Of a DNA stretch of 64,000 bases, positions 20,201-28,911 are shown piece after piece. Each line of letters starts with the position of its first letter. Positions within the stretch are counted from its first letter, which is position 1. The position numbers and the translations under genes were made by a program. A model generated the notes under the pieces. That model was not told where the DNA came from and did no database searches. It saw only the letters and a list, made by a program, of their open reading frames with translations. The stretch lies in NCBI GenBank assembly GCA_951813085.1, contig OX638348.1, forward strand, positions 3,419,627 through 3,483,626, written 5' to 3'. Origin of the DNA: an uncultured Opitutaceae bacterium (GTDB lineage Bacteria; Verrucomicrobiota; Verrucomicrobiia; Opitutales; Opitutaceae).

Positions 20201-20313
20201 TTCGATTACTGAAAACTCAACTAGGAACCACGAGTCGTCAAATCGATCGTTGCGTTTACGAGCTGTACGATCTAACAGCGACTGAAATAGAGTTAATAGA
20301 AAATCGAAGTTAA
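17236..20313 (+). CDS. type IIG restriction-modification enzyme (Eco57I-like, endonuclease fused to N6-adenine methylase)
   Basis: A single 1025-residue protein that should both cut and methylate DNA. The N-terminal PD-(D/E)xK nuclease shows PDYAF (Asp76) and LEAKKP (Glu90, Lys92). The methylase core has the SAM-binding motif I DPACGSGSF (from residue 407) and the catalytic motif IV NPPYV (from residue 580) typical of N6-adenine enzymes, preceded by GVYYTPSYIVEYIV. The C-terminal 350 residues form a TaqI/Eco57I-type target-recognition region. Codon use is AT-rich compared with the core genome, which supports acquisition. It is the only large island gene with no visible damage. Recognition sequence cannot be predicted. 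Confidence 0.92.
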   Translation: MAAPISVIKLIETFGNNLDFYKSDRYNEAQLRQEFLDPFFRELGWDMDNTAGLAPQYRDVVHEASIKLGGSTKAPDYAFSIHGQYKFFLEAKKPAVNVRSDTDPAYQLRRYGWSAKLPISILTDFEEFAVYDCRKRPKKGELASNSRLNFFKYTDYIDKWEELKSTFSKEAILKGSFDRYAVDTRRHRGTETVDEAFLDEIEKWRNLLARNFALRNPTLTVRDLNFAVQKTIDRLIFLRICEDRGTEDYKRLAALLSEKGIYNRLLELFKQADARYNSGLFHFFDETGRAAPDGITPTLKLDDKVIKEIVAKLYYPDSPYEFSVLPTDILGQVYEQFLGKTIYLNASHQAKIEEKSEIRKAGGVYYTPSYIVEYIVQSTLGYLLNGDNLEKPRPIPVSQAAEIKVLDPACGSGSFLIVAYQFLLDWHLHQYTADPNCNEPNAGKIKRHSSGKNPKIYQSPGGEWKLTTDERKRILLNNIHGVDIDAQAVEVTKLSLLLKVIEGETQQVLQRDWIQERQRILPDLENNIKCGNSLISPNFYDNEQMLLLDEEIQYRINVFDWETDFPKITNRGGFDCIIGNPPYVRQEAIKESKEYLSKHYKSASGTADLYVYFLEKALRLLRKDGYASYVVSSSFLKTNFARSLRRTLKEHASIQQLTDFGGLPVFTNAKDTYVCIPVFQNTKQSDSITIRKVNTLEPSERNVQMNAIGYTIPHKRFSDDEWTLRSDSEDTLFNRLVTKNPSLKEHELSLFYGIKTGFNTAFLLSSEKALKLQISADKHSKTFLHSTYGGQDIRRYHLRPRDNYLLVIPSGWTKKVYTSTNEAKAWKMFSSDNPNLAEHLGNYKGKLSARSDKGDFWWELRPCDYYDILDSEKIIFPDICKHPRFYLDTEGSYILNTAYAINSSDRYLLGILNSKLFWWLIAQISIPFGVRAGEFRYRLIYQYMAKVPIHKVDIEIPEEVTKHAKIVELVEITLSLNRKILTEKNPDTLRLLKTQLGTTSRQIDRCVYELYDLTATEIELIENRS

Positions 20314-20395
20314 TAAACAGAGGCTTCCGTTCTCTTAATTTGCCCTAAATAGGCAACCTAGAGTTTTCGGTTGAAACCTGAAAACTAGATAAGTT

Positions 20396-21540
20396 TCAAT
20401 CTAAAACTAGCCGATTCAATGATCTAGCAACTTGCGCAATCTCAGTATGCGTATATTGCTGAGACACTCGTTTGTCAGCGTGCCCGATTATTCGCATGCG
20501 GTCTGTTTCCGACAATCCAATCTCATTGAGCCAGGTAGAAAGACTATGTCTTAGACTGTGAAACGAATACGTTGAAACAGTTCTTCCTGCACCATTGCTT
20601 CCGCCATATTTTTGAACGATCCCTATACGGGGCAAAATTTCATTTCTAAATAAGTCAGAGATGCTCTCTCGACCCGTAGCGGGCCGCTTCTTCATTATTG
20701 GCATAACAGGGGCCTCCTTCGACGTCTCTGGACCCTGCGATAGCTTCATGAGATAGTCCGCAAGCATCGGATGCCATCGGCACTGTAAAACAGTCACTGT
20801 TTTTTTGACGCTCAAACTCAATTACACCTTTGTCAAAATCGACTTGAAGCCATCTGAGCGTGGAACAGTCCTTCTGCCGTTGCCCAGTAAGACCGGCTAT
20901 CATGATTAGAGTTTTCCACTCCCCCTTCGTTTTCTCCAACAACTCCTTGAATTGACTCAGCGTAAACGCTTTCTTCTTTGCTGCCTTTATTTTTTTGATA
21001 CGTGAAACAGCCTTGAACGGATTCACTTCAACTAACTGCTGTTTTTTCAGCATCCTCAAAAATACTCTTCATGATCGAAAGCAGCCCATTGATAGTCGCA
21101 TCTGCGAGTCCCTTGTCGATAAGCCACTGCTTAAAACCGACGCAAGTCCGCGGAGTCAGAAACATCAAGACCTCCAAACGACGATCGCCAAGATACTGCT
21201 TAAAGTCTCGAATCAAACTCTCATACTTCGCTTTGGTCGCCCTTTTAACCGTCTGCCCTCGCAACCAACTATCCAAAAACGATTCAACGTTCTCTTCTTC
21301 AAGACTCGGCATGCCAGCAGCCTGCACAATCTCATCAATGAGCTTGAATGCTCTTCGACGAGTCAGTTGCCCTTTAGACGCCAATTTTGAAGCCTGCTCT
21401 AACTTCAGAAGGAACAGTTTCGCCTCTGTCTCGTCGGTTGTACCCGTCGATACTCCTCTCAACTTCCCATTTGGAAGTCTGTAGTACGCATAGTAATTCT
21501 TAGAGCCTTTACGCTTCGATAGATCCCATTTTGCTACCAG
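20396..21540 (-). pseudogene. tyrosine recombinase / phage-type integrase, broken into three frames
   Basis: Reading 5' to 3' on the minus strand: an N-terminal DNA-binding part (WDLSKRKGSKNYYAYYRLPN, upstream of 21462, then TGTTDETEAKLFLLKLEQ), a core-binding domain (KYESLIRDFKQYLGD), a first catalytic Arg region (IAGLTGQRQKDCSTLRW), and the C-terminal HSLRHSLSTW, GHADKRVS and QQYTHTEIA with the nucleophilic Tyr. Frameshifts near 21050 and near 20790 split it. The 5' end lies about 90 bases from the att copy at 21626, the usual place for an element's integrase. A clear start codon is not visible; the frame opens upstream of WDLSK. It presumably inserted the island into tRNA-His and is now dead. 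Confidence 0.85.
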
Positions 21541-21625
21541 TAACTGATAACAATCATTTAATTCACCTACTTCACAAATCTCATAAGCAGTTGTTTATCA
21601 ATAATATTTAATTTCACTTGTTAAT

Positions 21626-21643
21626 ATCCCGTTAGCCACCCCA
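21626..21643 (+). repeat. att repeat 2 (junction of the two island segments)
   Basis: All 18 bases are identical to 14304-14321 in tRNA-His, including the encoded CCA. It marks the right end of the segment with the integrase and the left end of the 2.4-kb segment. Confidence 0.85.
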
Positions 21644-21660
21644 CCTGTTTTCTACAGGTG
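21642..21660 (+). terminator. hairpin right after att repeat 2, possibly the old tRNA-His terminator
   Basis: CACCTGT (21642-21648) pairs with ACAGGTG (21654-21660) across a 5-base loop TTTCT. No long T run follows. Its place directly after a tRNA 3' end suggests it once ended a tRNA-His transcript before the insertion of the first segment. Confidence 0.4.
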
Positions 21661-21876
21661 TTGCGTTGGTCTTAGTAAATTAACGCTTTACTTTGAAGTT
21701 CAACGACTTGCTAAAAGAATTGGATCAGAGTTTTGATCTCTTTTTAAGAACTTAAAGTATCAAATAATGCTTGATCGACACGTATTTTGACACGCATCAT
21801 AGCAACGCTAGTTTGTAAAAATACGTGCGAAATGCCCGTCGCTTGGCTATTTCTTGCTTATCCCCACTCACTGAAC

Positions 21877-22017
21877 ATGGAGTCGATCGATTCAATCAAG
21901 TCCGGAAAACCAATGCCCAAGCTGGAGCAAATTGAGGTGCTTTCCGAAACAGTTTCCAATGTCCTGAAACGGCTCGATGAGATAGAGAAAAAGGAATCGA
22001 ATTCCAGCAGTGAGTAA
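21877..22017 (+). CDS. small charged helical protein upstream of the SIR2-like gene (46 aa)
   Basis: Start chosen at the ATG at 21877 (MESIDSIKSGKPMPKLEQI); the frame extends upstream but without protein-like features. From about residue 15 it is predicted to be one amphipathic helix (EQIEVLSETVSNVLKRLDEI), suited to a coiled coil, followed by a serine-rich tail. The stop overlaps the start of the SIR2-like gene by eight bases, so translation is probably coupled. It could be a partner or regulator of that gene; no family is recognised. Confidence 0.5.
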   Translation: MESIDSIKSGKPMPKLEQIEVLSETVSNVLKRLDEIEKKESNSSSE

Positions 22018-22900
22018 AACGCACCCTTACACAGTCTTCATACTCGGCGCCGGAGCTAGCAAACCATATGGCTTCCCTCTAGGGAACGAGCTTAAGCAAG
22101 AAATAGCGAATTTTGCATCAACAAATCCCGGACGATTAAAATCACCAAAACACAATTTCGGCCGAGATTTTATTGATAGGTTTCTCGACATCCTCAAATA
22201 TAGCCCATTCGGAACGATCGACGAACTTCTAGCCAGAAAACCTAAGTTTCGTGATCTTGGATACATATGCATCGTCCAAACTCTCGCTCGACTAGAACTG
22301 ACCCTTTATTCCAAAGCTATAACTGGTATACGCCATTCTTCGAATACCTCAACCTAACCTCGAGTGATTCCATAGCAAAGAACGTTAAAGTGATAACATT
22401 CAACTATGATCGATCGCTCGAGCGCTTTCTTCACGGACACATTATTCATTCGATCGATGACGAGTTCGAGGATATCGCAATCGAAAACCTCAAGCAGCTC
22501 GAAATCATACACCCCCACGGATGCTTCGGCTCGTATCCAGATGTCCCCTATGGCTTCAATTTGAATGAAAGCAGCGATGTCGAATTGGTAGCAAGCCGGA
22601 TAAGAATAATTTCTGACGAGATCTCAAACTCCAAACCCTTTTTGGCCACCCGCCGCGTCATCGCGCAAGCGAAGCCATATTTGCTTCATAGGCTTTGGGT
22701 ATGACAAAAGATCACTTTCGATGCTGTTCTCCAAAATGCAGAAAAACACTGATACCGAAATTTTCGGAACTGCATTCAATCTCGAGCAGAATTACGTGAA
22801 TATGGTAAAGGAATTCTTTCTCGATCAAATTCAACTCACTGGATCAGGACAAACCGCGATCGAGTTCATGAACGGCGTCAAAGCTAGTCGCTACTTTTAG
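22010..22900 (+). pseudogene. SIR2-like NAD-binding protein, two frameshifts
   Basis: The N-terminus has the SIR2_2-type nucleotide loop TVFILGAGASKPYGFPLGNEL (about residues 7-27, Gly-Ala-Gly-Ala-Ser). Further pieces carry VKVITFNYDRSLERFL, IHPHGCFG (the His position of the active site) and ICFIGFGYDKRS. They sit in three frames with shifts near 22300 and near 22680, and the last piece ends at the TAG 22898-22900. Intact, it would be about 295 residues. SIR2-domain proteins of this kind act in phage defence by degrading NAD; that role is inferred from family and island context. The present copy cannot make a full product. Confidence 0.75.
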
Positions 22901-22944
22901 AGCTGCGTAGCCAAAACCACGCCCTCCAATTGAACGCGTATACC

Positions 22945-23118
22945 CTATTTTTCAATGCTGTCTTGGAGCTTAGCCACCAATGCCAAAGCGTACCCCTTCA
23001 CCTCGCCAATATCGTCCGATTCAAGGATATCCCTAGCTACTTCCTCGAGCGGCCCACTCAGGCACGCCCTTATAGCAGCATAAGCAGAATTCGCATCTTG
23101 TTTCGTGTTGGACTCCAT
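22945..23118 (-). CDS. small acidic protein (57 aa), unrecognised
   Basis: A 57-codon frame opposite an apparent plus-strand ORF. It begins MESNTKQDANSAYAAIRACL and continues with SGPLEEVARDILESDDIGEV, ending in KLQDSIEK. Alternating hydrophobic and charged residues suggest two or three helices, and the composition is far more protein-like than the plus-strand frame across it (rich in Arg, Pro and Ser). It is intact, unlike its neighbours. It points away from the membrane gene at 23310 and towards the SIR2-like gene end. No family known to me. Confidence 0.5.
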   Translation of the reverse strand: MESNTKQDANSAYAAIRACLSGPLEEVARDILESDDIGEVKGYALALVAKLQDSIEK

Positions 23119-23309
23119 AAGGTACGTACATGCATGCAGCCCCGATTAGAAAAAGTACGCAAGGGGAAAAGTCTACAAACACCACATTATCAACCATTTG
23201 CGCTTTTCACCAATAATTTTAGTTAAGAAATAACCTAAGGGGAGAATTAGAAAAACTACACCTACTGTATCATATAGCCCGATGCAAATAGAAAAAAGAA
23301 CCCGAGATA

Positions 23310-23814
23310 TCAATCCGACAACTTCGTCAATTTTCCGTCGTAGTCACGGCACCAACGTACACCGTAAGGATCAGTGAATGACCATTTAAATCTAGCGAAC
23401 TCAATATCAATAAATGCATCAGTATAGTTAATCGTTGTGTAATACCCATTTGTTAAAGGATACGCGAATTGATATTTAAGAGCGTGATACTCATACTCAC
23501 CTGTTCTAATGGACTTTGCCCGAACTATAAAATCGATCTCCTGCATCACTGCCTCCGAGTAATATCCGACTCTCAGGAATTCACCTTCACTCCCATTATA
23601 CATTTCCTTTATCTCACCCACCAACAGGAACGTTCGAGCCGGTCGTTCTCTCCCTCGCATTTTCCTCGCGTCTCTCCTTACCCTGTTTACAAATCACCCA
23701 GAGGGAAACGCCAAACGCACATAACGTCGCAAACGACCCAAGGGCATTGATTGCTTCATAATTCCACCCCGTGATTCGCGGGGCCAAAGACCAAAACCAG
23801 CAAGCTCCCATCAC
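23310..23814 (-). pseudogene. membrane-anchored protein, frameshifted (second island segment)
   Basis: Two minus-strand frames overlap between 23614 and 23660. The first (from 23814) has one membrane helix, GSFATLCAFGVSLWVICKQ, followed by a charged stretch (KERREENARERT). The second continues with a soluble domain (FLLVGEIKEMYNGSEGEF to DGKLTKLSD) that looks beta-rich and aromatic. Joined, they would give one single-pass protein of about 165 residues with an exposed C-terminal domain, a design common among small island-encoded proteins. A shift near 23640 breaks it. Function unknown. Confidence 0.5.
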
Positions 23815-24187
23815 TCTAAGTGCATTTTTCCCAGTAGCATTGAGCTTGATCCATGGCCATAGGTACAGATTCCTTTCGATATCTAGAGCTGAAAAGCAGG
23901 GACGAAGCCATTAGATCAATATTCGACCATTAAAGTAAAGCCCACAGATTCCCTAGAAAAATACCACCCCGTCACCGACTCTCAAATACGCTTTACACGC
24001 AACCGCACGCATCAACATTTTAACTCGTTGATACTCAACAACTCCGTACGGTCCCGTTAGCCACCCTACCTGCCATGGTTAAGCAGTGGCGGCTATTGGC
24101 GTAAATTCGAGCGCCAACATTGGGATGCCAACCTCAAGCGGATTAACTGCTTGATGTATCTCCAAACACCTCCATCCTAATACGTGT
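23815..24187. other. 373-base stretch at the right island boundary
   Basis: No gene seen. It contains the third att copy (24052-24066). Just beyond it, TTGGCG and CGCCAA around 24097-24118 could form a weak hairpin. The last 100 bases are the probable promoter and leader of the DUF1080 gene. Confidence 0.5.
24052..24066 (+). repeat. att repeat 3 (right end of the island)
   Basis: TCCCGTTAGCCACCC matches 15 bases of the tRNA-His 3' end; the CCA is not kept (next base T). It marks the right end of the second, 2.4-kb segment and the return to core sequence. Confidence 0.75.
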
Positions 24188-25549
24188 ATGGAAAAGCTCA
24201 TTCGACCCCTGATCGCTACCCTAGTTCTAATTCTCGCTTCCTTCGCCTCCTACGCAGACGATTGGGCGCCTCTGTTTAACGGGAAGTCCTTTGACGGATG
24301 GAAGCAACGTGGCGGCGAAGCGGAGTACGCGATTAAGAATGGAGAGATCGTCGGGACCAGCGTCGCGGGGATGCCCAATTCCTTTATGACGACTGAAAAG
24401 GACTACACCGACTTCGTGCTGGAGTTCGAGGTGTGGGTTCAAGATGGGCTCAATTCGGGTGTCCAGTTTCGTAGCATGAGCAAGCCAGAGTATCGCGACG
24501 GTCGCGTCCATGGCTACCAATTTGAGCTCGATACAGCCGCTAGGGCTTGGACTGCAGGTATATACGATGAAGCCAATCGCGGATGGCTCTATCCTGTCGA
24601 GTACAACGAACCTGCCCGCGCCTATTTCAAAAATGAGCAATGGAATACCGCTCGCATCGAATGCGTCGGCAATGAAGTGCAGACATTTTTAAACGGTAAA
24701 CAAGTATCCCACTTGGTCGACGATAAGCCCATCACCGGTTTTATCGGCCTCCAGGTTCATAGCATCAAAGACGAATCTCTAGCTGGTTACCAAGTACGTT
24801 GGCGTAATTTAAGAATCAATACAAAATCCCCCAAACTCTCCTCGCCCGAAGGAATCTACATCCGAAACATCGCTCCGAACACGCTGAGCGCTTCGGAAAA
24901 GCGCCAAGGTTGGTCGCTTTTGTTCGACGGCAAGAATACCAGCGCCTGGAAAAGCGCGCGCGGAATCAATCCATTCACGAAAGAAGGATGGGTCGCGGCT
25001 GACGGAGCCCTCACCATCAATCCCGGCGGAAAGGGCGGCGACATTATCACCAAGAAAACCTATGGGGCTTTCGAGCTCGATTTCGAGTTCCGCCTCTCCA
25101 AAGGAGCCAATAGTGGAGTCAAATATTTCGTCGCCAACCATGCAGGGCCTAATGCCAAGTCTCCACGGTACTTGGGTCTTGAATACCAAGTGCTCGACGA
25201 TGAGGTGCACCCAGATGGAAAGGAAGGCGTTGTCGGAAACCGGACGACTGCATCGCTTTACGATTTAATTCCAAGATACAAGAAAGTACGCGATCGCTCT
25301 GTTCCTTTGCTAATAGGAAAGTGGAATCATGGTCGGCTGGTTTCCTTGCCGAACGGAACCATCCAGCATTGGTTGAATGGATACAAAGTTTTGGAGTACG
25401 AAAGAGGATCCAATATCTACGACGCCCTTATAGCTCGAAGCAAGTACGCCGAAATTGAAAACTTCGGCTTATCCGAAAAAGGACACATCCTGCTTCAGGA
25501 CCACAAGGACTTGGTCAGCTATCGCAGCATCAAGATCCGGGAGCTCTAG
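24188..25549 (+). CDS. secreted protein with two DUF1080 (3-keto-disaccharide hydrolase-type) domains
   Basis: 453 residues. A signal peptide (hydrophobic to about residue 20, cleavage near SYADD) leads into a first DUF1080 domain (WAPLFNGKSFDGWKQRGG, SGVQFRS, HGYQFELD, residues about 24-218). A second follows (WSLLFDGKNTSAWKSARG, SGVKYFV, LEYQVLDD, about 237-452). The family adopts a concanavalin-like jelly roll; members act on 3-keto-glycosides in sugar breakdown and are expanded in Verrucomicrobia and Planctomycetes. Both domains keep the FDG/NG and GxxYQ motifs, so both may be active. It is the first core gene to the right of the island. Confidence 0.88.
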   Translation: MEKLIRPLIATLVLILASFASYADDWAPLFNGKSFDGWKQRGGEAEYAIKNGEIVGTSVAGMPNSFMTTEKDYTDFVLEFEVWVQDGLNSGVQFRSMSKPEYRDGRVHGYQFELDTAARAWTAGIYDEANRGWLYPVEYNEPARAYFKNEQWNTARIECVGNEVQTFLNGKQVSHLVDDKPITGFIGLQVHSIKDESLAGYQVRWRNLRINTKSPKLSSPEGIYIRNIAPNTLSASEKRQGWSLLFDGKNTSAWKSARGINPFTKEGWVAADGALTINPGGKGGDIITKKTYGAFELDFEFRLSKGANSGVKYFVANHAGPNAKSPRYLGLEYQVLDDEVHPDGKEGVVGNRTTASLYDLIPRYKKVRDRSVPLLIGKWNHGRLVSLPNGTIQHWLNGYKVLEYERGSNIYDALIARSKYAEIENFGLSEKGHILLQDHKDLVSYRSIKIREL

Positions 25550-25564
25550 ACGCCAGTCCAACAA

Positions 25565-26287
25565 TTAGGACGCTACCGATTCGACCAAAGAGCGAACGGC
25601 TTCAGTCGTAGTTTCGCCTTTTGCCTGCGTTCCCAAATACGCATGCAACCCGATTCGATCGGTCCATGGCTCTAGGCCCTCTATTATTTCAGGGGCATTT
25701 TTGGAGCTAACGCTTCCCGCAATCACGATCTCAATTCTTCCCTTCGACAATTGAATCACTTGATTCAACTGATTGATTCCATCGAGAGCCGAACCGGCGC
25801 GACCCCAAGGAATGCCGCTGGTCAATATTCGATCCACTCCTGCCTCGACGAGCGTTTCGAGAGCGGCCAAAGGATCGTTCAAGGTATCGAATGCTCGATG
25901 GAATGTCGTCTTCAAACCAAGCGAACGCGCCCTTTCCACGAATGCGCTCGTCCCGCGAATATCCAGTTCACCGGCTTCGTTTAGCATTCCAAATACGACC
26001 CCATCCGCGCCCGCTTGCGCCATAGCATCCAATTCAAATGCCATTTGCGTTTGCGTTTCCTTCGAATAGCAGAAGTCTCCTCCATGTGGACGAATCATCG
26101 CCATCAAGCCCGGGGCGTTAAACACGGCTCGGGACGCTTCGACAGATTCGATCGGAGGCGTCAGGCCATCCTGATCCATCGCAGCGCAAAGTTCGATCGT
26201 CTGGGCACCGCCTTTAAAGGCAGCCTCTGCATAGCGAGCCGCCGCGACTGGGCAGTCGCCACTGATGCAAGCTTCAACGCAGATCAT
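25565..26287 (-). CDS. cutC: CutC family protein
   Basis: A 240-residue TIM-barrel protein. Family marks are MICVEACISG at the N-terminus, GGAQTIELCAAMDQDGLTPP, MIRPHGGDFCYS and the ILTSG of the barrel. CutC was named for copper tolerance, though a direct copper role is disputed and the reaction is unknown. Its start overlaps the 3' end of the GNAT gene by 14 bases, so the two are probably translated together. Frame intact, normal length. Confidence 0.9.
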   Translation of the reverse strand: MICVEACISGDCPVAAARYAEAAFKGGAQTIELCAAMDQDGLTPPIESVEASRAVFNAPGLMAMIRPHGGDFCYSKETQTQMAFELDAMAQAGADGVVFGMLNEAGELDIRGTSAFVERARSLGLKTTFHRAFDTLNDPLAALETLVEAGVDRILTSGIPWGRAGSALDGINQLNQVIQLSKGRIEIVIAGSVSSKNAPEIIEGLEPWTDRIGLHAYLGTQAKGETTTEAVRSLVESVAS

Positions 26288-26726
26288 GAGGCAACAACTC
26301 CTTCATCATCTTGATATGAGGTACGCCAATTTCCATAAAAGAACTGCCGCTGGTCCGATAGCTCAGCTTTCGATAAAATCCTACAGCGGTTTCGCGGGCG
26401 TGGAGAACGACATCGATGGCATGAGCGCTTCGAATCGCATTCTCAATCTGGCAAATCAACGCCGCTCCTACGCCTTTGCCCTGGAAACGCTCATGGACCG
26501 CCATTTGCTTCAGCCGCATTTGGCCATCGCTATCACCTAGAACGATCGCGCATCCGATCAGATCATCAGCGATCACCATCCCAAAATGTCGCGCATCCTC
26601 CTCCCAGCTAGCATCTTCATGGGTCAGATCCATCCCGAGCGGCACGCGTAAGATTGCATTGCGAAGCGTACGCTCATCGCGATACAGCTGAGATCCGTGG
26701 TCGATTTCTACGAAGCGGGCATCCAT
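26274..26726 (-). CDS. GNAT family N-acetyltransferase
   Basis: A 150-residue single-domain acetyltransferase. The acetyl-CoA loop is LKQMAVHERFQGKGVGAALI (Q/R-x-x-G-x-G/A type, about 84-103), followed by the beta-5 to alpha-4 element with GFYRKLSYRTSG. The substrate is not predictable. It lies between tkt and cutC; a hairpin terminator separates it from tkt, while it overlaps cutC by 14 bases, so GNAT and cutC form a pair. Confidence 0.85.
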   Translation of the reverse strand: MDARFVEIDHGSQLYRDERTLRNAILRVPLGMDLTHEDASWEEDARHFGMVIADDLIGCAIVLGDSDGQMRLKQMAVHERFQGKGVGAALICQIENAIRSAHAIDVVLHARETAVGFYRKLSYRTSGSSFMEIGVPHIKMMKELLPHDLR

Positions 26727-26730
26727 TCAG

Positions 26731-26767
26731 AAAACAAGGCCTCTACAGCAATTCATGGGTAGAGGCC
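26731..26767 (-). terminator. intrinsic terminator after tkt
   Basis: On the minus strand GGCCTCTAC (26767-26759) pairs perfectly with GTAGAGGCC (26746-26738) over a 12-base loop and is followed by TTGTTTTC. It lies between the tkt stop and the GNAT start. Confidence 0.75.
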
Positions 26768-26791
26768 AAACGATTCTAGAATAAATGGTAT

Positions 26792-28768
26792 CTAACTCGC
26801 GGCAGACACGACCGAAGCTGCGGCCATTCCCAACTCGGACATGACGGTACCACCTGGAGCGCTGATTCCAAATCGATCGATTCCAATCACTTTGCCCTCG
26901 AGCCCGACATACTTGTACCATAGTCCGCTTACGCCCGCTTCGATCGCCACTCGCTTCGCGCAAGAGGCAGGCAATACGCTTTCCTTGTAGTCATCGCTTT
27001 GAGAATCGAATCTTAGCATCGAAGGCATGGATACGACTCGGGCGCCCGCGCCTATATCATCTGCAGCCGCGATCGCATGCTGTACTTCAGATCCGGTAGC
27101 AATGATGATCACCTCAAGAGCGCCACTCTCTTTCTTGATTACATAACCCCCTTTCAAGACACCTTGCCGGCGCTCTGATGCGGAGGCAGTATTGATATTG
27201 GGAACACCCTGTCGCGTTAAGGAGAGAACGGTAGGTCCGTCCAGTCGTTCCATGGCCGCTACAAAAGCGCCTGCAGTCTCTTCCGTATCACAAGGACGAA
27301 TTACATCCAAGTTCGGTATCACTCTTAGACCCGATACCGTTTCAACGGGCTGATGCGTAGGACCATCCTCGCCAACGCCAACCGAGTCGTGCGTAAAAAT
27401 ATAAACAACCGGCAGTCCCGCTAAAGACGCCAAACGAATCGAGGGACGCAAATAGTCGGCGAATACCATGAAGGTCGCTCCAGAAGCCCGCCAAATGCCA
27501 TCGTAGGCCACGCCGTTCAGCAAAGCGCCCATAGCGTGCTCACGAATGCCAAACAAGAAATTCCTGCCAGATTCATTTCCGGGAAGGAAATCCCCGCCGT
27601 CCTTTATATAATTCTTGGTCGAGCCATGCAAATCAGCCGAGCCGCTAATCAGTTCCGGTCGCGCAGCCGCAATCGGTTGAAGCACATTGGAACCTGCTGC
27701 GCGGGTCGCGAGCTTAGCGTCCGATTCCGCTTCCGGGATTTGAGCCAACAGGCCCTCCACATCGATTGGCGTCGCCGCGCCCGCCTCGAGCCGAGCCGCG
27801 AGATACGGATTATCAGATTTCCAGGCATCATACGTGGCTTTCCAAGTATTATAATTCTCGATACGGTCTGTTTTAAGCTCTGCGAAATAGGCACGCACCT
27901 CTTCCGAAACATAGAATCGCTCCTCGGGCAGTCCGAGGTTTTTACGCGCGTTTTCGGAATGCTTGATCGCTCCGCTTTCCCCATGGCCTGCGGCGGTCCC
28001 TGCTACTTCGGGGATTCCTCGAGCGATTTCCGTTTTAGCAATTATCAGCTGCGGCTTTCCTTTAGCTGCCTTGACAGCGTTGAATGCTGACTCGATCGCT
28101 CCTAAATCATGGCCGTCGATCGTAACAACATCCCATCCCATGGCTTCGTATCGCTGCGCCGTATCTTCGCTTTGCGACTTCTCTGCCATCGCATCCAGAG
28201 TCACGTCATTGCTATCGTAAAAAACGATGAGATTATCTAGCTGCAAATGCCCTGCGAGAGCGGAGGCCTCCTGAGCGACGCCTTCCTGAATGCAACCGTC
28301 GCCCGCTAGCGCGATAACATGGTTGTCGAGGATAATATGCGACTCCGTATTAAAGATGGCTGCGGCCCTTTTCTGCGATACCGCGAACCCAACCGCGTTG
28401 CCAATCCCTTGACCCAACGGGCCGGTCGTACTTTCCACGCCGTCTGTTTCTTTAAACTCCGGGTGGCCTGGGGTTTTGCTATGGAGCTGGCGAAAATTCT
28501 TCAACTCGTCCAATGAAAGATCGAATCCGGAGAGGTGAAGCCAGCTGTAGAGAAACATGCTGCCATGGCCCCCAGAAAGCACGAAGCGATCCCGATTGAG
28601 CCAGCGCGGCTCATCTGGATTAACGTTCAACGCATGGCCATAGAGAACCGCGCCGATCTCGGCAGATCCCAAAGGCAGCCCGACATGTCCCGATTTATAT
28701 GCGTGTACGGCGTCAATCGCCAGTCCGCGAGCTTGATTAGCAGCGAGTGAAAGGATCTCAGTCTTCAT
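26792..28768 (-). CDS. tkt: transketolase
   Basis: Thiamine-diphosphate enzyme of the pentose phosphate pathway, 658 residues from the start at 28768 ([20 protein letters not shown]); an upstream start at 28855 would add 29 unrelated residues. Landmarks are [43 protein letters not shown], and the ThDP site [13 protein letters not shown] with the closing Asn in SNDVT. The pyrimidine-binding region includes FGIREHAMG with the catalytic Glu, and [15 protein letters not shown]. Frame intact. Regulation not evident beyond the terminator after the gene. Confidence 0.96.
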   Translation of the reverse strand: MKTEILSLAANQARGLAIDAVHAYKSGHVGLPLGSAEIGAVLYGHALNVNPDEPRWLNRDRFVLSGGHGSMFLYSWLHLSGFDLSLDELKNFRQLHSKTPGHPEFKETDGVESTTGPLGQGIGNAVGFAVSQKRAAAIFNTESHIILDNHVIALAGDGCIQEGVAQEASALAGHLQLDNLIVFYDSNDVTLDAMAEKSQSEDTAQRYEAMGWDVVTIDGHDLGAIESAFNAVKAAKGKPQLIIAKTEIARGIPEVAGTAAGHGESGAIKHSENARKNLGLPEERFYVSEEVRAYFAELKTDRIENYNTWKATYDAWKSDNPYLAARLEAGAATPIDVEGLLAQIPEAESDAKLATRAAGSNVLQPIAAARPELISGSADLHGSTKNYIKDGGDFLPGNESGRNFLFGIREHAMGALLNGVAYDGIWRASGATFMVFADYLRPSIRLASLAGLPVVYIFTHDSVGVGEDGPTHQPVETVSGLRVIPNLDVIRPCDTEETAGAFVAAMERLDGPTVLSLTRQGVPNINTASASERRQGVLKGGYVIKKESGALEVIIIATGSEVQHAIAAADDIGAGARVVSMPSMLRFDSQSDDYKESVLPASCAKRVAIEAGVSGLWYKYVGLEGKVIGIDRFGISAPGGTVMSELGMAAASVVSAAS

Positions 28769-28911
28769 TGTAGTGCGTTTAGGCGAGACACACCAATCGA
28801 GCCTGTCCTGGCTCTCAAGATCAAAATGGCCGATTTCAGCGGCAATTCGTATCAATATCGCAACAGCCGAAGCTCGGGCTTCTCAAAGCAGGTATGACCT
28901 CTCATTGAATC

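Larger units (their letters stand above)
21541..21876. other. 336-base intergenic stretch carrying the middle att site
   Basis: Holds the second copy of the tRNA-His 3' end and the hairpin just after it (both listed separately). The rest is AT-rich with no recognisable gene. A longer frame from 21787 reads into the small gene at 21877, but its first 30 codons look non-coding. Confidence 0.5.
14304..24066. mobile_element. tandem integrative island at tRNA-His
   Basis: Three copies of the tRNA-His 3' end define two stacked segments: 14304-21643 (about 7.3 kb) and 21643-24066 (about 2.4 kb). The first holds a KAP-type NTPase fragment, an IS256 remnant, a type IIG restriction-modification gene and a tyrosine integrase whose 5' end faces the right repeat. 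The second holds a SIR2-like gene, small ORFs and a membrane gene, with no integrase of its own. Island genes are visibly richer in A and T than the flanking core, apart from the GC-rich IS. Nearly every gene except the restriction enzyme is damaged, so the island is probably no longer mobile. Confidence 0.78.
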
